Source: Enoplolaimus lenunculus (lineage: Eukaryota > Nematoda > Enoplea > Enoplida > Thoracostomopsidae). Taken from it: a stretch of 64,000 nucleotides of DNA. Under the pieces are notes generated by a model. The model was given only the letters and a program-made list of their open reading frames with translations, had not been told where the DNA came from and made no database searches. Below are positions 50,901 through 61,760 of the stretch, in pieces; the stretch's first letter is position 1; each line of letters begins with the position of its first letter. Location of the stretch: the NCBI GenBank assembly GCA_030248215.1, contig JASANG010001656.1, positions 248,001-312,000 on the forward strand, given 5' to 3'. The position numbers and the translations under genes are program-made.

Positions 50901-53900
50901 AATTCCGGATAGAACTCAGATTCAATACCTACAACTTTGATTCCGTCTCTAATTAAGTTCGATCGAACCAAATCGAATCTGAAGTTTTTGAAAGTTCACG
51001 CTTAGTCTTTGTTGTACCGATGTTTGCACTTTGACCAAATTTTAACACATTTCTGATAAAAACAAGCGCTGGAACTGTTTTCCATAGGCTAAATAATCAA
51101 AATAATTAATAATGAGATCGTTATTTTGTTTTTATATGCCAAATCTTCTAAAAATATTCATTGGTTTTCGTAAAATTCACACATTCAGGAAATTTTGCAG
51201 TTCACATTCCAATTCAGGTATATATGAATTTTGGCATGAATTTGATGTTCCAGTTTCGCTTTAAATTCTGATATAATTCAGTTGCGTTGGGCACATTGCA
51301 AATGGGCATACGGTAATACTGTATGTAAGCCTTGACCTGAACCTAACCTTAAGACTATACATAAACCTAACCGAAACCCTGCGGGCCCCTAGGATTTTGT
51401 CCGGGACCTGATATATACATTGAGTGAAATATTGTGTCAGAATCACTCAGCTCAAGCCTAAACAAATACATGCATTCCGGTGTTCAATTCAACAAAATTT
51501 TGAATTATACAAAACTTAGCCGTTTGTTCAAGAATGTTCGAGAATCCATTTACCTTCACCAGAACAGACGCCTTCTTGTCAAACCAGACAGCAGTTGAAT
51601 CTTTAGCAATTGACTCGATGGTATCTTGTATGGGGCACTTAAAACAAAAATAGCGAAAATGAAACAAATTACTAACATGTATTGTAATACTTTCCACCAA
51701 ATAAAACAATTATACCTATATATAGCACAATATTTTAGACTTTTTTCAAAAACATCCAAAGAATGGTACGAAAATTACTCAAATGCTCGCAATATTGCGG
51801 CTCCAACAAAAATAGTAAACCTCGACATTGATTTTATTCAATTTCGACCAAACAAGACTCCAGTTAGAACCATGTCCTGCAGGGTGCAATTTGCGTGAAC
51901 AAGTATAATTTTGACTTAAGGTGTCCGTTGACCTGCCAACTATTCTCAAAAACATCGCAGGAACAAATACGCAATCTTTTTTTGGTTTTGTAAAGCTAAA
52001 GTTAACTCATCGAAAACAATTTAATAGATTAATGATGCAGAATATTTATGCAACAATCACAACAAGTAGGCGTAAAATTTAAATGTTGAAATTACGACTG
52101 ATTGTGCAATCGGAATCGGAATCGGAATTCCGGTTGCACCCTGATATCGCGCACCCGGTCGATTATCTCCTCGCTGACTAAATTTACCTCATATCTTTGG
52201 ATCACAAGGACACTGCATGCGCCTTTGCCACCCTCAACAATTATCGTCGCATCATCCGTGCCATTAAATGTCAGCCACAAGACCACCGGATAAAACGGCT
52301 TCGCTCGTCGTCTTAATGGAGACTTGTCAACCCTGTAAAGTTAATATTATTAACCACGGAAAGTTAATACGAGCTCATGTCTCGCAAAAAAAAATCCTTT
52401 TTCTTTTTCAGCAGTTCGAATTCGTGCATAATAAGGGTGTCGCTATACGAATTTAAAAAGGGCTTAAAAACAAACTGTTTAATATTATGTATCTAACGCC
52501 TTATAAACCAATTTCCCAAATCGACCGTCAACGTAAAGTCCTGTCTTCCCGCACGAGAGACATTACTAAAATACTATACGTCCATGATAGAAACTGATCC
52601 AAACTCTGCCGTACGCAAGGGTGACAAAAAATCGTTGCACCCAACAAAATTGACCACTAAGTTTGAATTTTTAACCCATTTCACCCACGGCTGCTCACAT
52701 CCCATCCTTACTCTAACACATTTACATTGCTCAACGGTGACAGCTCAAAATGAACTCGAATACTTTGCGTTGAATTTGTCTTCAACAACGCTGTCATATT
52801 ATACGCCTCGAAATCCGATTGCGATATTCCTTGTTCGGCAGCACGTGGTCGTGCAACAGCCGAGCGTCCGCACATGTAACGATTAGTATAATTGAAAAAC
52901 GATCTGAAAACAACTAAGCATACCGCAACAACTATTATATACCAAAATCCCAGGAAGAATGCCTCTTTTTCCTTAATTCTACCACCGTGTTCAATTTTCA
53001 CGCTATATTTCTGCCCTTAACCTATAAAGCAAGCAAGACTGAAGTTCTCATTACACCCTTTACAAAGCATTTCAGCGCCAGCAGCTTAGTAGATACGAGG
53101 TACACCACCTTCCAAAAACATTTTTCCGTGCAATACCAGAATGACCCTCGTAAAATTTTTTTCGCGCCTACCTTATAACATGTACGGCTGGCACTGGCTT
53201 GGCTGGGCTACACAAGAACTAAAAATTCCTTATAGTAACCAAGTGCAAACAAAGTATTCACTTATCGCGCAACTATCAATTAGAGAAAGCATAAAATATT
53301 TGTAGCATATTATTTTCCAGACGGTGTCAAAGAGAATACGGCCCATGTATAGAACAGGGCCGGAACGTTTTCCAGTGGGACTGTAATAAAGTAAGCTTAA
53401 GCTTTAGACTAATTTTTTGCTTAGGCCTAGGCTTAGGCCAGGGTGGCAACAAAGGTTCGGATTCATATTCAGATTCGGTTGTGGAAAAGCCGAATCCAAC
53501 AAAGTTCGGCAATATGTTTTTCATTTATAAGCAATAAAATTTTTCAATACCTTGCTATAAAAATCAGTATTTTTTATTTTAGGTGAGAAATCTCAGAACT
53601 GACGTCGGGACGAAATATATTAACGTATTAAATAAAAGTTATACAGCTGGAATTGCGTTGATATTCTGAAACAAATTATAGATATATCTGAAATTTGCAG
53701 CATGCAGGATTCGGATTCGGTTTCGGTTTCGGATTCGGCAAATTAGCACTGGATTCGGATTCGGTCAAATCGTGGATTCGGTGCCACCCTAGCTTAGGCT
53801 TAGGTTTAGGCTTAGGCTTAGGTTTAGGCTTAGGCTTAGGTATAGGCTTAGGCTTAGGAATATGCTTATACTGCTGTTGCGGCCCTGTTATATACATTGG

Positions 53901-55140
53901 CCAAGAATACTCTCAATGCTCCGGTTGCTTAATATATTTTAGGATTGCAACCGACATCCAGTTACAATTTGTAACACTGATGTGCAGATTAACCAGAACT
54001 CAGAACCGGATCATCCCGATAGTGAATGTTTTTTCCGAAACCGGAATTAAGCATCGCTGCTTTTAAAATCGGAATCGGCAATAACATTTTTGTATCGACA
54101 CATAACTAAATTTTAAACCTTCTGATTTTTCAAATATATATACTTACCCTTGCGTATACATTGGCAACTTGAATGTTTGCGAAACACTTGGAGTTTGAAC
54201 AAAAACAAACAATGGAAACTTTGAAAGCATTTTACGATCGGCGGCGTTCAACACTTGCAGTGTCACTAATGCCATTTGATCCTAAACCATAGCAACATAC
54301 ACATATACACGTCCGGGATCGATCGAATATTAGTTTTACCGGATACCGGAACCGGAGCAGGATAGTGAGGTTTGTACCGGAACCGGAGCCGGATAGTGAA
54401 TTTGTACCGCGACATGGATGAGCGGTTTTGGTTAAAAACCGAGACCCAACTTACCAGAGTGGCGACCGGATACCAAAAAAATACCGGAGCCGGATGTCGA
54501 TTTTTTGTCGGCTTTGAATATCACATTCTCTATCAGATATATGCTATACTTGAAAAATATATACTCACCTCAAACCCGGACTGGTTCACAACTCTCGTTC
54601 CACTCCAAGAATGTGTTCTATTTAACCGGACACGTTTGACCTCGCTTCATACCATACCCTTTCGTTGACAAATTTGTCGGATGTGGACACGGGTTATCTG
54701 GCGCCATCAAATATCACATTCTCTCAGATATATGCTATACTTGAAAAATATATACTCACCTCAAACCCGGACTGGTTCACAACTCTCGTTCCACTCCAAG
54801 AATGTGTTCTATTTACCGGACACGTTTGACCTCGCTTCACACCACACCCTTTCGCTGACAAATTTGTCGGATGCGGACACGGGTTATCTGGCGCCACCGT
54901 AGATAACAGTGTAGTCACCGCCGGTACGACGGATCGGGTCGCAGTTTCAAGCTGAACCCCAGAATTACGTGCATTATTCACAGCTTTGATGTTTGTAGCT
55001 GCCGTATCACTGACCACAGTATTAAGGACAGAAATGGCACACAATGCTACTAAAACTGAACTACAATATTTGACTGGAAACAGCAACTGCTGCGAGTATA
55101 TCACTGAGTTAAAGCGTACCAGCATATTCATACAACACAC
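38066..55140 (-). CDS. SIDT: SID-1 transmembrane family protein (SIDT), complete 23-exon gene
   Basis: Exons in coding order: 55140-54760, 54281-54148, 52903-52712, 52332-52188, 51637-51554, 50476-50404, 50237-50172, 49111-49018, 48356-48274, 47809-47670, 46753-46581, 46342-46079, 44986-44920, 44491-44343, 43830-43791, 43034-42911, 42489-42359, 41952-41847, 41161-41076, 40627-40581, 40170-40065, 39068-38958, 38290-38066. All junctions are phase-consistent; the product is about 1,006 residues (human SIDT1/2 about 830). The protein has a signal-peptide-like N terminus, an extracellular beta-rich domain, 11 expected membrane helices and a long cytoplasmic loop. Diagnostic blocks: DLENQCRLNFECSNSYGV, SALYHVCPN, FDTGVLFALVC and FFDSHDIWHILSS. 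Known members move dsRNA or cholesterol across or within membranes (C. elegans SID-1; SIDT1/2 in lysosomes) and belong to the CREST metal-dependent hydrolase-like group. Least certain are the start codon and the very C terminus. Confidence 0.94.
39963..40042. repeat. (ATT)n microsatellite
   Basis: About 26 ATT units with one interruption, in SIDT intron 21. It lies 20-odd bases from the exon 21 donor. Confidence 0.95.
44515..44740. repeat. (CAAA)n-like microsatellite
   Basis: Two blocks of imperfect AAACAAAC repeats separated by a short unique stretch, in SIDT intron 13. Long minus-strand open frames here (Cys/Leu/Phe/Val-only translation) are artefacts of the repeat. Confidence 0.9.
46079..49111 (-). 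CDS. SIDT: SIDT exons 8-12: first membrane helix and long cytoplasmic loop
   Basis: Exon 8 encodes the first membrane helix (HYWFGLLVEVVFVAANMILI). Exon 9 is basic (SSAKKKIRQWHSRSEQQDD), marking the cytoplasmic side. Exons 10-12 encode about 190 low-complexity Ser/Thr/Gly/Asp-rich residues with little similarity to other SIDTs, ending with SDVSCILNEIASKG, which sits where vertebrates have VSDLARKDKRVL. This loop explains much of the extra length. The end of exon 12 is set at 46079 (CATGG/GTATGT) because it alone joins in phase to exon 13. Confidence 0.8.
50172..55140 (-). CDS. SIDT: SIDT exons 1-7: signal sequence and extracellular domain
   Basis: Exon 1 gives a hydrophobic segment (SSVLVALCAISVLNTVV) after a short basic start, then a Cys-containing region unlike vertebrate SIDT. 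Exons 2-7 track the family ectodomain: PLFVFVQTPSVSQTFKLPM, FFNYTNRYMCG, VDKSP...GACSVLVIQRYE, CPIQDTIESIAKDS, KLYIVVISVPRLYKKCG and ERNFSFACGQA. There are several N-glycosylation sequons (NYT, NMT, NST). Exon 1 could also end at an internal in-phase donor (CCG/GTAAAT, near 54812). Confidence 0.85.
51890..52143. mobile_element. CAGGGTG-family element, 'ggaatcggaatcgg' dialect, in SIDT intron 4
   Basis: Left CAGGGTGCAATTTGCG; right GGAATTCCGGTTGCACCCTG. It ends 44 bases before the donor of SIDT exon 4 in genomic order, well inside the intron. Confidence 0.7.
53340..53902. mobile_element. GGCC-ended TTAGGC-bearing element, interrupted, in SIDT intron 2
   Basis: Left GGCCCATGTATAGAACAGGG; right CCCTGTTATATACATTGGCC. 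The flanks are GAGAATAC and AAGAATAC (7 of 8 bases). The right half has the longest TTAGGC-like array in the window (about 53793-53862, roughly eleven hexamers). Interrupted by the element at 53439-53791. Confidence 0.85.
53439..53791. mobile_element. CAGGGTG-family hAT-like MITE, 'ggattcggattcgg' dialect, nested
   Basis: Left CAGGGTGGCAAC, right GGTGCCACCCTA, with exact 8-bp duplication GCTTAGGC on each side, taken from the host element's array. Both subterminal regions are tandem GATTCG units in opposite orientation. Confidence 0.85.
54517..54707 (-). pseudogene. decayed duplicate of the 3' half of SIDT exon 1 with its donor
   Basis: A direct duplicate of 54709-54897 with a period of about 190 bases. 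The 54709-54897 copy contains the end of exon 1 and its splice donor. The extra copy, in intron 1, keeps the donor (minus-strand GAG/GTGAGT at about 54570) but has several substitutions and a one-base insertion that breaks the reading frame, so it is probably not used. Confidence 0.8.
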
Positions 55141-55234
55141 ATTAATACATTAATAGTTTACATTGCGCTAAACTAAAAAAACAATAAACAATTGCAAGGA
55201 TATGGATATATATGTATATATGTATATATAAAAT

Positions 55235-55900
55235 CAGGGTGCAACCGGAATTCCGGTTCCTTCAGGTAAAATTTTTACACGGATTCAAAATTCCGGTATA
55301 TACGTATATTAATTAAATTTTGGTCGAACGAAATTAAGATATTTTACTAATGACAATGAAAATTAAGTAATTTCATTCGTATAGTAAGTATAATATAAAC
55401 CTTGACAATCGCCGAATATAAAACGTCAAACGTCGGTTCGCTTCAGTGGATATGGAAAATCTAAAATACATCAGATACAGTGAATACCTATCTCCAACTA
55501 GGGTTATATCACCAATAATATTGCAAACCTTGTTCAAACAAAAGCCTGTGCTGTGCTGTGATTATTGTTTACATTCATTGATGATAACCACTTATTGTCC
55601 CAGTTGATAGACACAGCAATAAAAAACAACTGGTTTACTTTTCACATCTCTAAAAGTTCTCATTGTCCTGAGCAATTAAATGCCATTCACAACATCGCGA
55701 TGATTATTGCAGAGGCGAGTCCGTAGCCACCGGAGGCTCAACTCCCTCTGGCAAAAATTTTGCTGTTCCCTTAGCAAAATTTTCAACCTTGCTTGTAAGT
55801 CAATGAAAATCCTTGAATGCCTCTCCTGAAAAATTATTAGCCCTCGTAGTAAGGTGAGCTTGCAACGTGCCAGAATTAATTACAGGAGTGTTTCGTTTTG
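55235..55900. other. upstream region of SIDT
   Basis: Contains the left end of a CAGGGTG-family element (CAGGGTGCAACCGGAATTCC at 55235) whose right end I cannot find. The SIDT promoter should lie between here and 55141. A minus-strand acceptor-like TTGTTTTTTTAG lies about 30 bases upstream of the ATG at 55140. Confidence 0.4.
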
Positions 55901-55901
55901 C

Positions 55902-56121
55902 GGCCAATGTAAAGAACAGGGGCGGAACAGTATTTTAAGCTTACGTATTCCTAAAGCCTAAACCTAAGCTTAAGCCTAAGCCTAACCGTAAGAATGAGTT
56001 TATTTCTATAAGCCTAAGCCTAAGCTTAAGCCTAAGCCAAGCAAAAAAATTAGTCCAAAGCTTAAGCTTATTCTATTGCAGTCCCACAGGAAAACGTTCC
56101 GCCCTGATCTTTACACGGTCC
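55902..56121. mobile_element. GGCC-ended TTAGGC-bearing element with exact 8-bp target duplication
   Basis: Left GGCCAATGTAAAGAACAGGG, right CCCTGATCTTTACACGGTCC. Flanked by CGTTTTGC on both sides. The interior contains many CCTAAG units. This is the best-preserved full copy. Confidence 0.9.
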
Positions 56122-56454
56122 CGTTTTGCATACACGAGATTAGTCCCAAGCTCAGGCTGCAACTGTAATTATTGGAAAAAAACAAGATTTTTTGTACATT
56201 TACCTTCCCACAGGGTTATATTCTAGCTCTAGCTCAGGTTAACGAAAAGGTTTACCTGAGAATTTTCCTGAGACTTTTCCTAAACCAAAACCAGAGCCTA
56301 ACCTGGTGGAAGGGAAACTGTATGATTGGCCTTTTTCAAACGAAGCCTATTGCCCAAACCCTTACCTAAACATGAGCCTAAAGCGTTAACCTTAAATATG
56401 GAAGAAGTGTACAAGAGCTGAAAAGTGAACGAAGCCAAGAAAGAAGTAAAAAAA

Positions 56455-56935
56455 TACCGTCGACCCCGACAACTCGTCGACCCCGACAACTCGTCAACCC
56501 CGACAACTCGTCGACCCCGACAACTCGTTGACCCCGACAACTCGTCGACCCCCACAACTCGTCGACCCCGACAACTAGTCGACCCCAACAACTCGTCACC
56601 CATACAACTCGTCGACCCCGACAACTCGTCGACCCCGACAACTCGTCGTCGACCCCGACAACTCGTCACCCATACAACTCGTCGACCCCGACAACTCGTC
56701 GACCCCAACAACTCGTCGTCGACCCCGACAAGTCGTCACCCATACAACTCGTCGACCCCGCCAAATCGTCGTCGACCCCGCCAACTCGTCGTCGACCCTG
56801 ACAACTCGTCGTCGAGCCCGACAACTCGTCGACCCCGACAACTCGTCGACCCCGACAACTCGTCGACCCCGACAATTCGTCGACCCCGACAACTCGTCGT
56901 CGACCCCCACAACTTGTCACCCCTACAACTCGTCA
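56455..56935. repeat. 17-bp minisatellite (GTCGACCCCGACAACTC), about 28 copies
   Basis: Units vary by point changes and by an occasional 3-base GTC expansion. 17 is not a multiple of three, so long open frames arise on both strands (for example plus 56425-57000); I do not call them genes. Each unit contains a GTCGAC palindrome. Confidence 0.95.
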
Positions 56936-57504
56936 ACCACGAAACCTTGTCTGCCAGTTTTAGGCTCAGATCAGTTCCACGATCATTTACAAGTTTTTAG
57001 TTACAACTGCAAATTAATATTTTACGTTCGTTCCCAAACCCGGACCCTTGCAAGTGGTTTGTACCAGGATGCAACAGATTTTTGTTGATTTGTTGTATAT
57101 TTTCGTGTGTCTCCATGACAAATGACAAGTAATCAAAGAAAAAAGTTTTTGCTATTAATCGTCTTTTATTCGTTAGAACCGTTTTTGTTTAACACGAAAT
57201 TGGCTGAATTTTGTACAGACTCAAATGTGGAAAGCGGAAATTAATTTTTGAAGCGCACTCTGCTATACTATGGATAAAACTTCAAAAGCTGGTATCCTGG
57301 AATCTTGGAATATTGGGTCGAAGCGTTGTCCGGTCGAACGAGTAATCGTCGTCGACCAGATGACGGAAGGCGAAATGTCGGTCGACAAGCACTATGGGCG
57401 ACAAATTTCGTTGCTTTCAATAGCTGTTTATCTTTAAAACTTGCTAAAAATTTAATTAATACAGCCACTTAAATTGCGCTACTGCCTACGCTGTGTACAA
57501 ACTG

Positions 57505-57640
57505 ATAAAATTGTATTTTTTACAAAAAAATTCTGAAGGATGAAAATTGTAAGATAGCGACCCTACCATTTTATGACAAAAAACTTCTGACAAAGGGGCG
57601 TACGCCCCCCGCCACCCCTCTGCATTCGCTATTGACCGGA
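57505..57640. repeat. fragment of the 3985/26395 dispersed repeat
   Basis: Shares the block 'accattttat.acaaaaaa.ttctga...ggggcgtacg..c..ccc.cccctctgcat.cgct' with 4105-4165 and 26530-26590. Confidence 0.6.
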
Positions 57641-57824
57641 CTGGCTTTATATATTGCAATGAAGGAAAATGTTTACTTTTCCCTTGCGTTATTGTTTTCG
57701 GTTTTTCGTCTTAAAACCGCTTACCACTTTCATTCAGCTTATTCATAAACATTTCAACTACATAAACAAATACGCACCTAAACGGAAAGATTTTGTCAGG
57801 GGTTGAAGTGATGCCAGTGTGGGG

Positions 57825-58239
57825 CAGGGTGCGACCGGATATTGATTTACAGGATACCAGAACCGGATACGGTATTGAATTTCTTACCGGAACAGGAATC
57901 CGGATATCGTATTTGCTAAAATAATGTATTTTTTCGCTGTATTGTTGTTACCGTGCTCAAGTTTTCTGTCTGTTATTAAGTTGACAATTGCTGCTGATTA
58001 ACTGAAATTATTTTATGCAAAAATGCGTTTAACTGTCGCTCGCTTACATAAGTTACAAACAAGTAGCTGAAACGTATCAAAACTTGAACTTTTTGGCTTG
58101 CCCAGAAAATGTAATCGATATACGGCACCACAACCATAAATATCCGCTATCCGGTAGGTTTTAACGGATACCGGAACCGTATACGGATATCAGTTTTTGT
58201 CAGATATTACACCGGAACCGGATATCCGGTCGCACCCTG
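57825..58239. mobile_element. CAGGGTG-family hAT-like MITE, 'ggataccgg' dialect
   Basis: Left CAGGGTGCGACCGGATATTG, right CCGGATATCCGGTCGCACCCTG. Flanks are GTGTGGGG and GTGTGGGT (7 of 8). Subterminal regions are runs of GGAACCGGATA-like units. Confidence 0.8.
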
Positions 58240-58815
58240 GTGTGGGTGGGGCAGCGTGCGGCAGCCCCACCTCTGCTCGTACCGCTAGGCAGTTGTTGCA
58301 GCCGTCTCAATACTGGGCAGGGTGCCAAACAGAATTCCAACAAAACAATTCGGTATTTTTTCATCGAGCATTTTCGGTATTGGAAATTATTCTGATTTAA
58401 AAATTTACTAAAAACTAGCATATCCTAATGTATTTTCATTTTCCATTGCCAAACTTTAAGACACGAATAACAAGGAGCATACGCCTTCCGAAATTTGAAG
58501 ACAACCTATTGTAATAATATACTTTACAATAACGTTTTGTAGTTTTAAAGATCAAAAACGATCTCGCTACGCCGTACTTAAAAGTAAACTCATGGGTGAC
58601 GCTGGCTACTGTTCTGATACAGGCCCGCTGCCAACTTCCCTTGCTGCTAGTGGAGCGCTAAAAACTTTTTACGAGGGGCATTCAAAGGTTTTGCATGACT
58701 TGCCAGCAAACTTGAAAATTTTCTAAGGGGGAGGCAAAATTTTTTAGGGGGGTGCTCAGCCCCACTGGCCCGTTCTTGGCTACGCGCCCGTTCTCAAGCT
58801 AAGCAAAATTACATT

Positions 58816-58967
58816 CAGGGCCGGAGCAGCCACCCCCTTACGCCCCGCATTTCGGGGGCACCAGCCTAGCCGGTTGAAACAAAAACCGCTTAAGTTTTAA
58901 AATGCGTCTGAGGGCCCCCACCCTGGAATTTGGGGAGGAGCCTCCACACCTGCCTGCTCCGGCACTG
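58816..58967. mobile_element. short hAT-like MITE
   Basis: Left CAGGGCCGGAGCAG, right CTGCTCCGGCACTG. Flanks ATTACATT and ACTACATT (7 of 8). 152 bases, GC-rich compared with surroundings, no coding potential. Confidence 0.75.
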
Positions 58968-59306
58968 ACTACATTCTACAATAATGTCAAATAAAACCTT
59001 AATACACCACCAGCGTTTTCCCAAGCTTGTCAACATCATTGTATGTACCAATGCCAACAAAAACTATAAGCAATATACAGATACACTGATTTTTGAGCGT
59101 GAGAACCAATATTATCTCACGATTATATCAGGCGTAAAGAAAACACGATTCTAAAAACAACAAAGATGAGCTAACAAACAATGAAATATAACTGTGTAAA
59201 ACAATTAAAGACGTTATCACGAATGTGGGGGGATCAGACCAGGCGCTAAGATTTCATTTCTGGGGAGGTTGCATTCCACAGGCATAAGATTTTGAACAAA
59301 AAATTT

Positions 59307-59497
59307 GGTCCATGTATAGAACAGGGCCGGAACAGTAGTATAAGCATATTCCTAAGCCTAAGTCTAAACCTAAGCGTATGGATGAACCTATTCCTAAGCA
59401 TAAGCCTAAGCCTCAGCAAAAAAAATAGTCTAAAGCTTAAACTGACTCTATTATAGCCCTTACGGAAAACGATTCGGTCGTGTTCTATACATGGGCC
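59307..59497. mobile_element. GGCC-ended TTAGGC-bearing element with 8-bp target duplication
   Basis: Left GGTCCATGTATAGAACAGGG, right GTGTTCTATACATGGGCC, flanked by AAAAATTT on both sides. The interior has CCTAAG units. Confidence 0.85.
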
Positions 59498-59679
59498 AAA
59501 AATTTTAAAAATGAAAATATTTTGATCGTCATAAACGGTTTACACCGCAATTTTTTGGCGTGCACCCTTATAGCCTGCTGCGACACTGGTTGCGGTCATG
59601 TGAAAAAAGATCACAACGCTATTATGAGGGTGGCGCTAAAGTTTTAATGATGTCCGGCATCGCATACCGCATGGTGACG

Positions 59680-59815
59680 GTGAAGGTGGCGGTGACGGTG
59701 AAGGTGGCGGTGACGGTGAAGGTGGCGGTGACGGTGGCGGTGACGGTGACGGTGGCGGTGACGGTGAAGGTGGCGGTGACGGTGAAGGTGGCGGTGACGG
59801 TGACGGTGACGGACG
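59680..59815. repeat. GGTGACGGTGAAGGTGGC minisatellite
   Basis: A mixture of 6-base units GGTGAC, GGTGAA and GGTGGC in an 18-base higher-order pattern. All units are multiples of three, giving long open frames on both strands, including His/Arg and Pro/Ser repeats, that are not convincing genes. Confidence 0.95.
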
Positions 59816-60182
59816 GCGCCGCACGGACAAGCACACTGCATTTTGGATGTCCAGAAATTTCAAGAGGTAATATATCCCATCTATCACCCCCCTTACAGAC
59901 GCTCATGGGCGTAGGTAAACTTTGTTTTTACGACAGTCTCAACTATTCCATCAAAATATTAGCTGTGTAGCTAAACTGTGGAACCGGAACCGGATCATTC
60001 AACGTGCTTTAATAGCAAAACCTGGATCCATCACGGTCCAAGTGATACCTCCCAAAAAAATCCTGGCTACGCCCATGCAATTGAAATGAACACCATTAAG
60101 CCTACCTGGGCAAGTGGCTTCGACTGGTACGGGGTTCTTCAAATGTATTAAAAACTGTAAGGTTCAAGATATTCGAATGTTA

Positions 60183-60384
60183 GGCCCATGTTACTTTAAG
60201 GGGCATTCAGGTTTCTGGTGAGTCCATAAAATTGTACGTTTAGATTCTAGATTACATTTTTTCGCTTAGGCTTAGGCTTTAGGTTTAGGCTTAGAAACAC
60301 GTTTTTGCAACGCTTAGGCTTAGGCTTCCGCTTAGCAGTACGTTTATGAGATTTACTGTTACGCCCCTTAAAGCAACATTGGCC
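60183..60384. mobile_element. GGCC-ended TTAGGC-bearing element, sister of 31304-31491
   Basis: Left GGCCCATGTTACTTTAAGGG, right CCCCTTAAAGCAACATTGGC. Target duplication is partly decayed (GAATGTTA against GAATATAT). Confidence 0.8.
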
Positions 60385-60733
60385 GAATATATATTAACAA
60401 AGGGTGGTGATGTGACGCGGAAATAAACAAAAGCGGCCTTGGTCCACTTCACCCACAAACGCTTTAGGCTTAAGGTCTATGAAAAAAACTTCTTTAAACC
60501 TAAACCTTTGCCTAATAAGAAGCCAGAGCCTAGGGACCTTAATTGTTAATGCGGTGGAAAGCGCACAAATTATACCGCAAAAACTTTAAAAATCCAACTA
60601 TTTTTATTTTGGCCAGATGTGTTGACACAACGGACCGGTTACACTGCAGGTCAGCTTCAAATTGAGACTATAAGCCTGCAATAGTGGAAACCTGATGACA
60701 AATTTTTTTCAATAGCAAATTTTTATTAAAAGG

Positions 60734-61059
60734 CAGGATACAACCGAGACGTCTGTCTCTGGCTTCGTCAGAAAATTGACCTCCGGAAGGCAATTTTGGT
60801 AGTGAAATTTTGCATATTTTTTACAAAATTTATTTGTTTGGTGCGTCTTGTTTTAACTTTTGGTATACACAAATTTGAGGAAAAAATTGCCGAGATTTGT
60901 TAAAGATGTAAGCATATAACTAAAACATTTAACAACAAGCATCATTTTGACTACGTAATAAAATTGTCGACTGAATTCTCGTTTCACCTCTGGCTCCGGC
61001 TCCGGCAAAATTTGTCGACCTTGTGCTCCGGTATTTTTCACCTCCAGTTGTACCCGGTT
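60734..61059. mobile_element. CAGGGTG-family element, 'ctccggctccgg' dialect
   Basis: Left CAGGATACAACCGAGACGTC, right CCTCCAGTTGTACCCGGTTG. The interior resembles 25336-25649, with the shared 'ggctccggcaaaatttgtcgacc'-type phrase. Followed from about 61340 to 61753 by another member of the 'ttccgattccg' dialect ending in CCGGTTGAAACCCTGG. Confidence 0.65.
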
Positions 61060-61760
61060 GAAAGGATCAAAACCAAGTATAAACTCGTTCGTCATGCAAT
61101 CGGTCAACCATTTGCTTTGGCAAAAAACATCCGGCTCCCATAAAAATTACGTAGTAGTTCCGGGTTCCGACACTTCCGTCCGACAGAGAAATTTTAACTT
61201 TTCACAAGTTAGTCAAATATTTTATAACTTTGGTGGTCGTAACATTTTTAATAGCAGGGATTTGTCCAAAACACTGAAAAATATTTTTATAATTCTTCAT
61301 TTTAAACTTTGCGTTTAGCGATTGACACATTAGGCATTTTGCAGAATTCCAATGGAATTCCGACTCTGGCTGAAATTCCGACAAAATTAGCATTCCAATT
61401 CCGACGGAGTGTCGATTCCGATGCCGGAATTCCGGTATTTAACGGTTACGCGCGTTTTTCCGTCAAAATTATTTAATGTTTAAACTTATGTTCCGCTTTG
61501 ATTTAACATAATTAAAAAGAAGGAAAATGAATAGCTAAACGAATGTGAAGAATATATACTATGCCACTCAAGGTTAATACTGAGAAATACTGTGTAACAT
61601 GTTAAATATAACCTATTCGGTTTTACAACTTAAAATTTAACAAAATCATAACACATTTAAATCCAAAAATTCCGACTCCGGTCACGACGAGCAACTTCAA
61701 TTCCAACTCCGATTCCGATTGAGACAAAATTATGTTCCGGTTGAAACCCTGGTATTTTGA

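Noticed and set aside
53795-53862. Interstitial telomere (TTAGGC array) marking a chromosome fusion
   Set aside because: The array lies inside an element with terminal repeats and a target duplication, and similar arrays are in sister copies, so a fusion is not needed.
56298-57000. Open frames on both strands rich in Ser/Thr/Arg/Asp across the 17-bp array
   Set aside because: Same cause: a minisatellite with few stops. All frames translate to simple repeats.
59560-59970. Val/Lys/Thr, Pro/Ser and His/Arg repeat open frames
   Set aside because: Product of the GGTGAC/GGTGAA/GGTGGC array, whose units are multiples of three.
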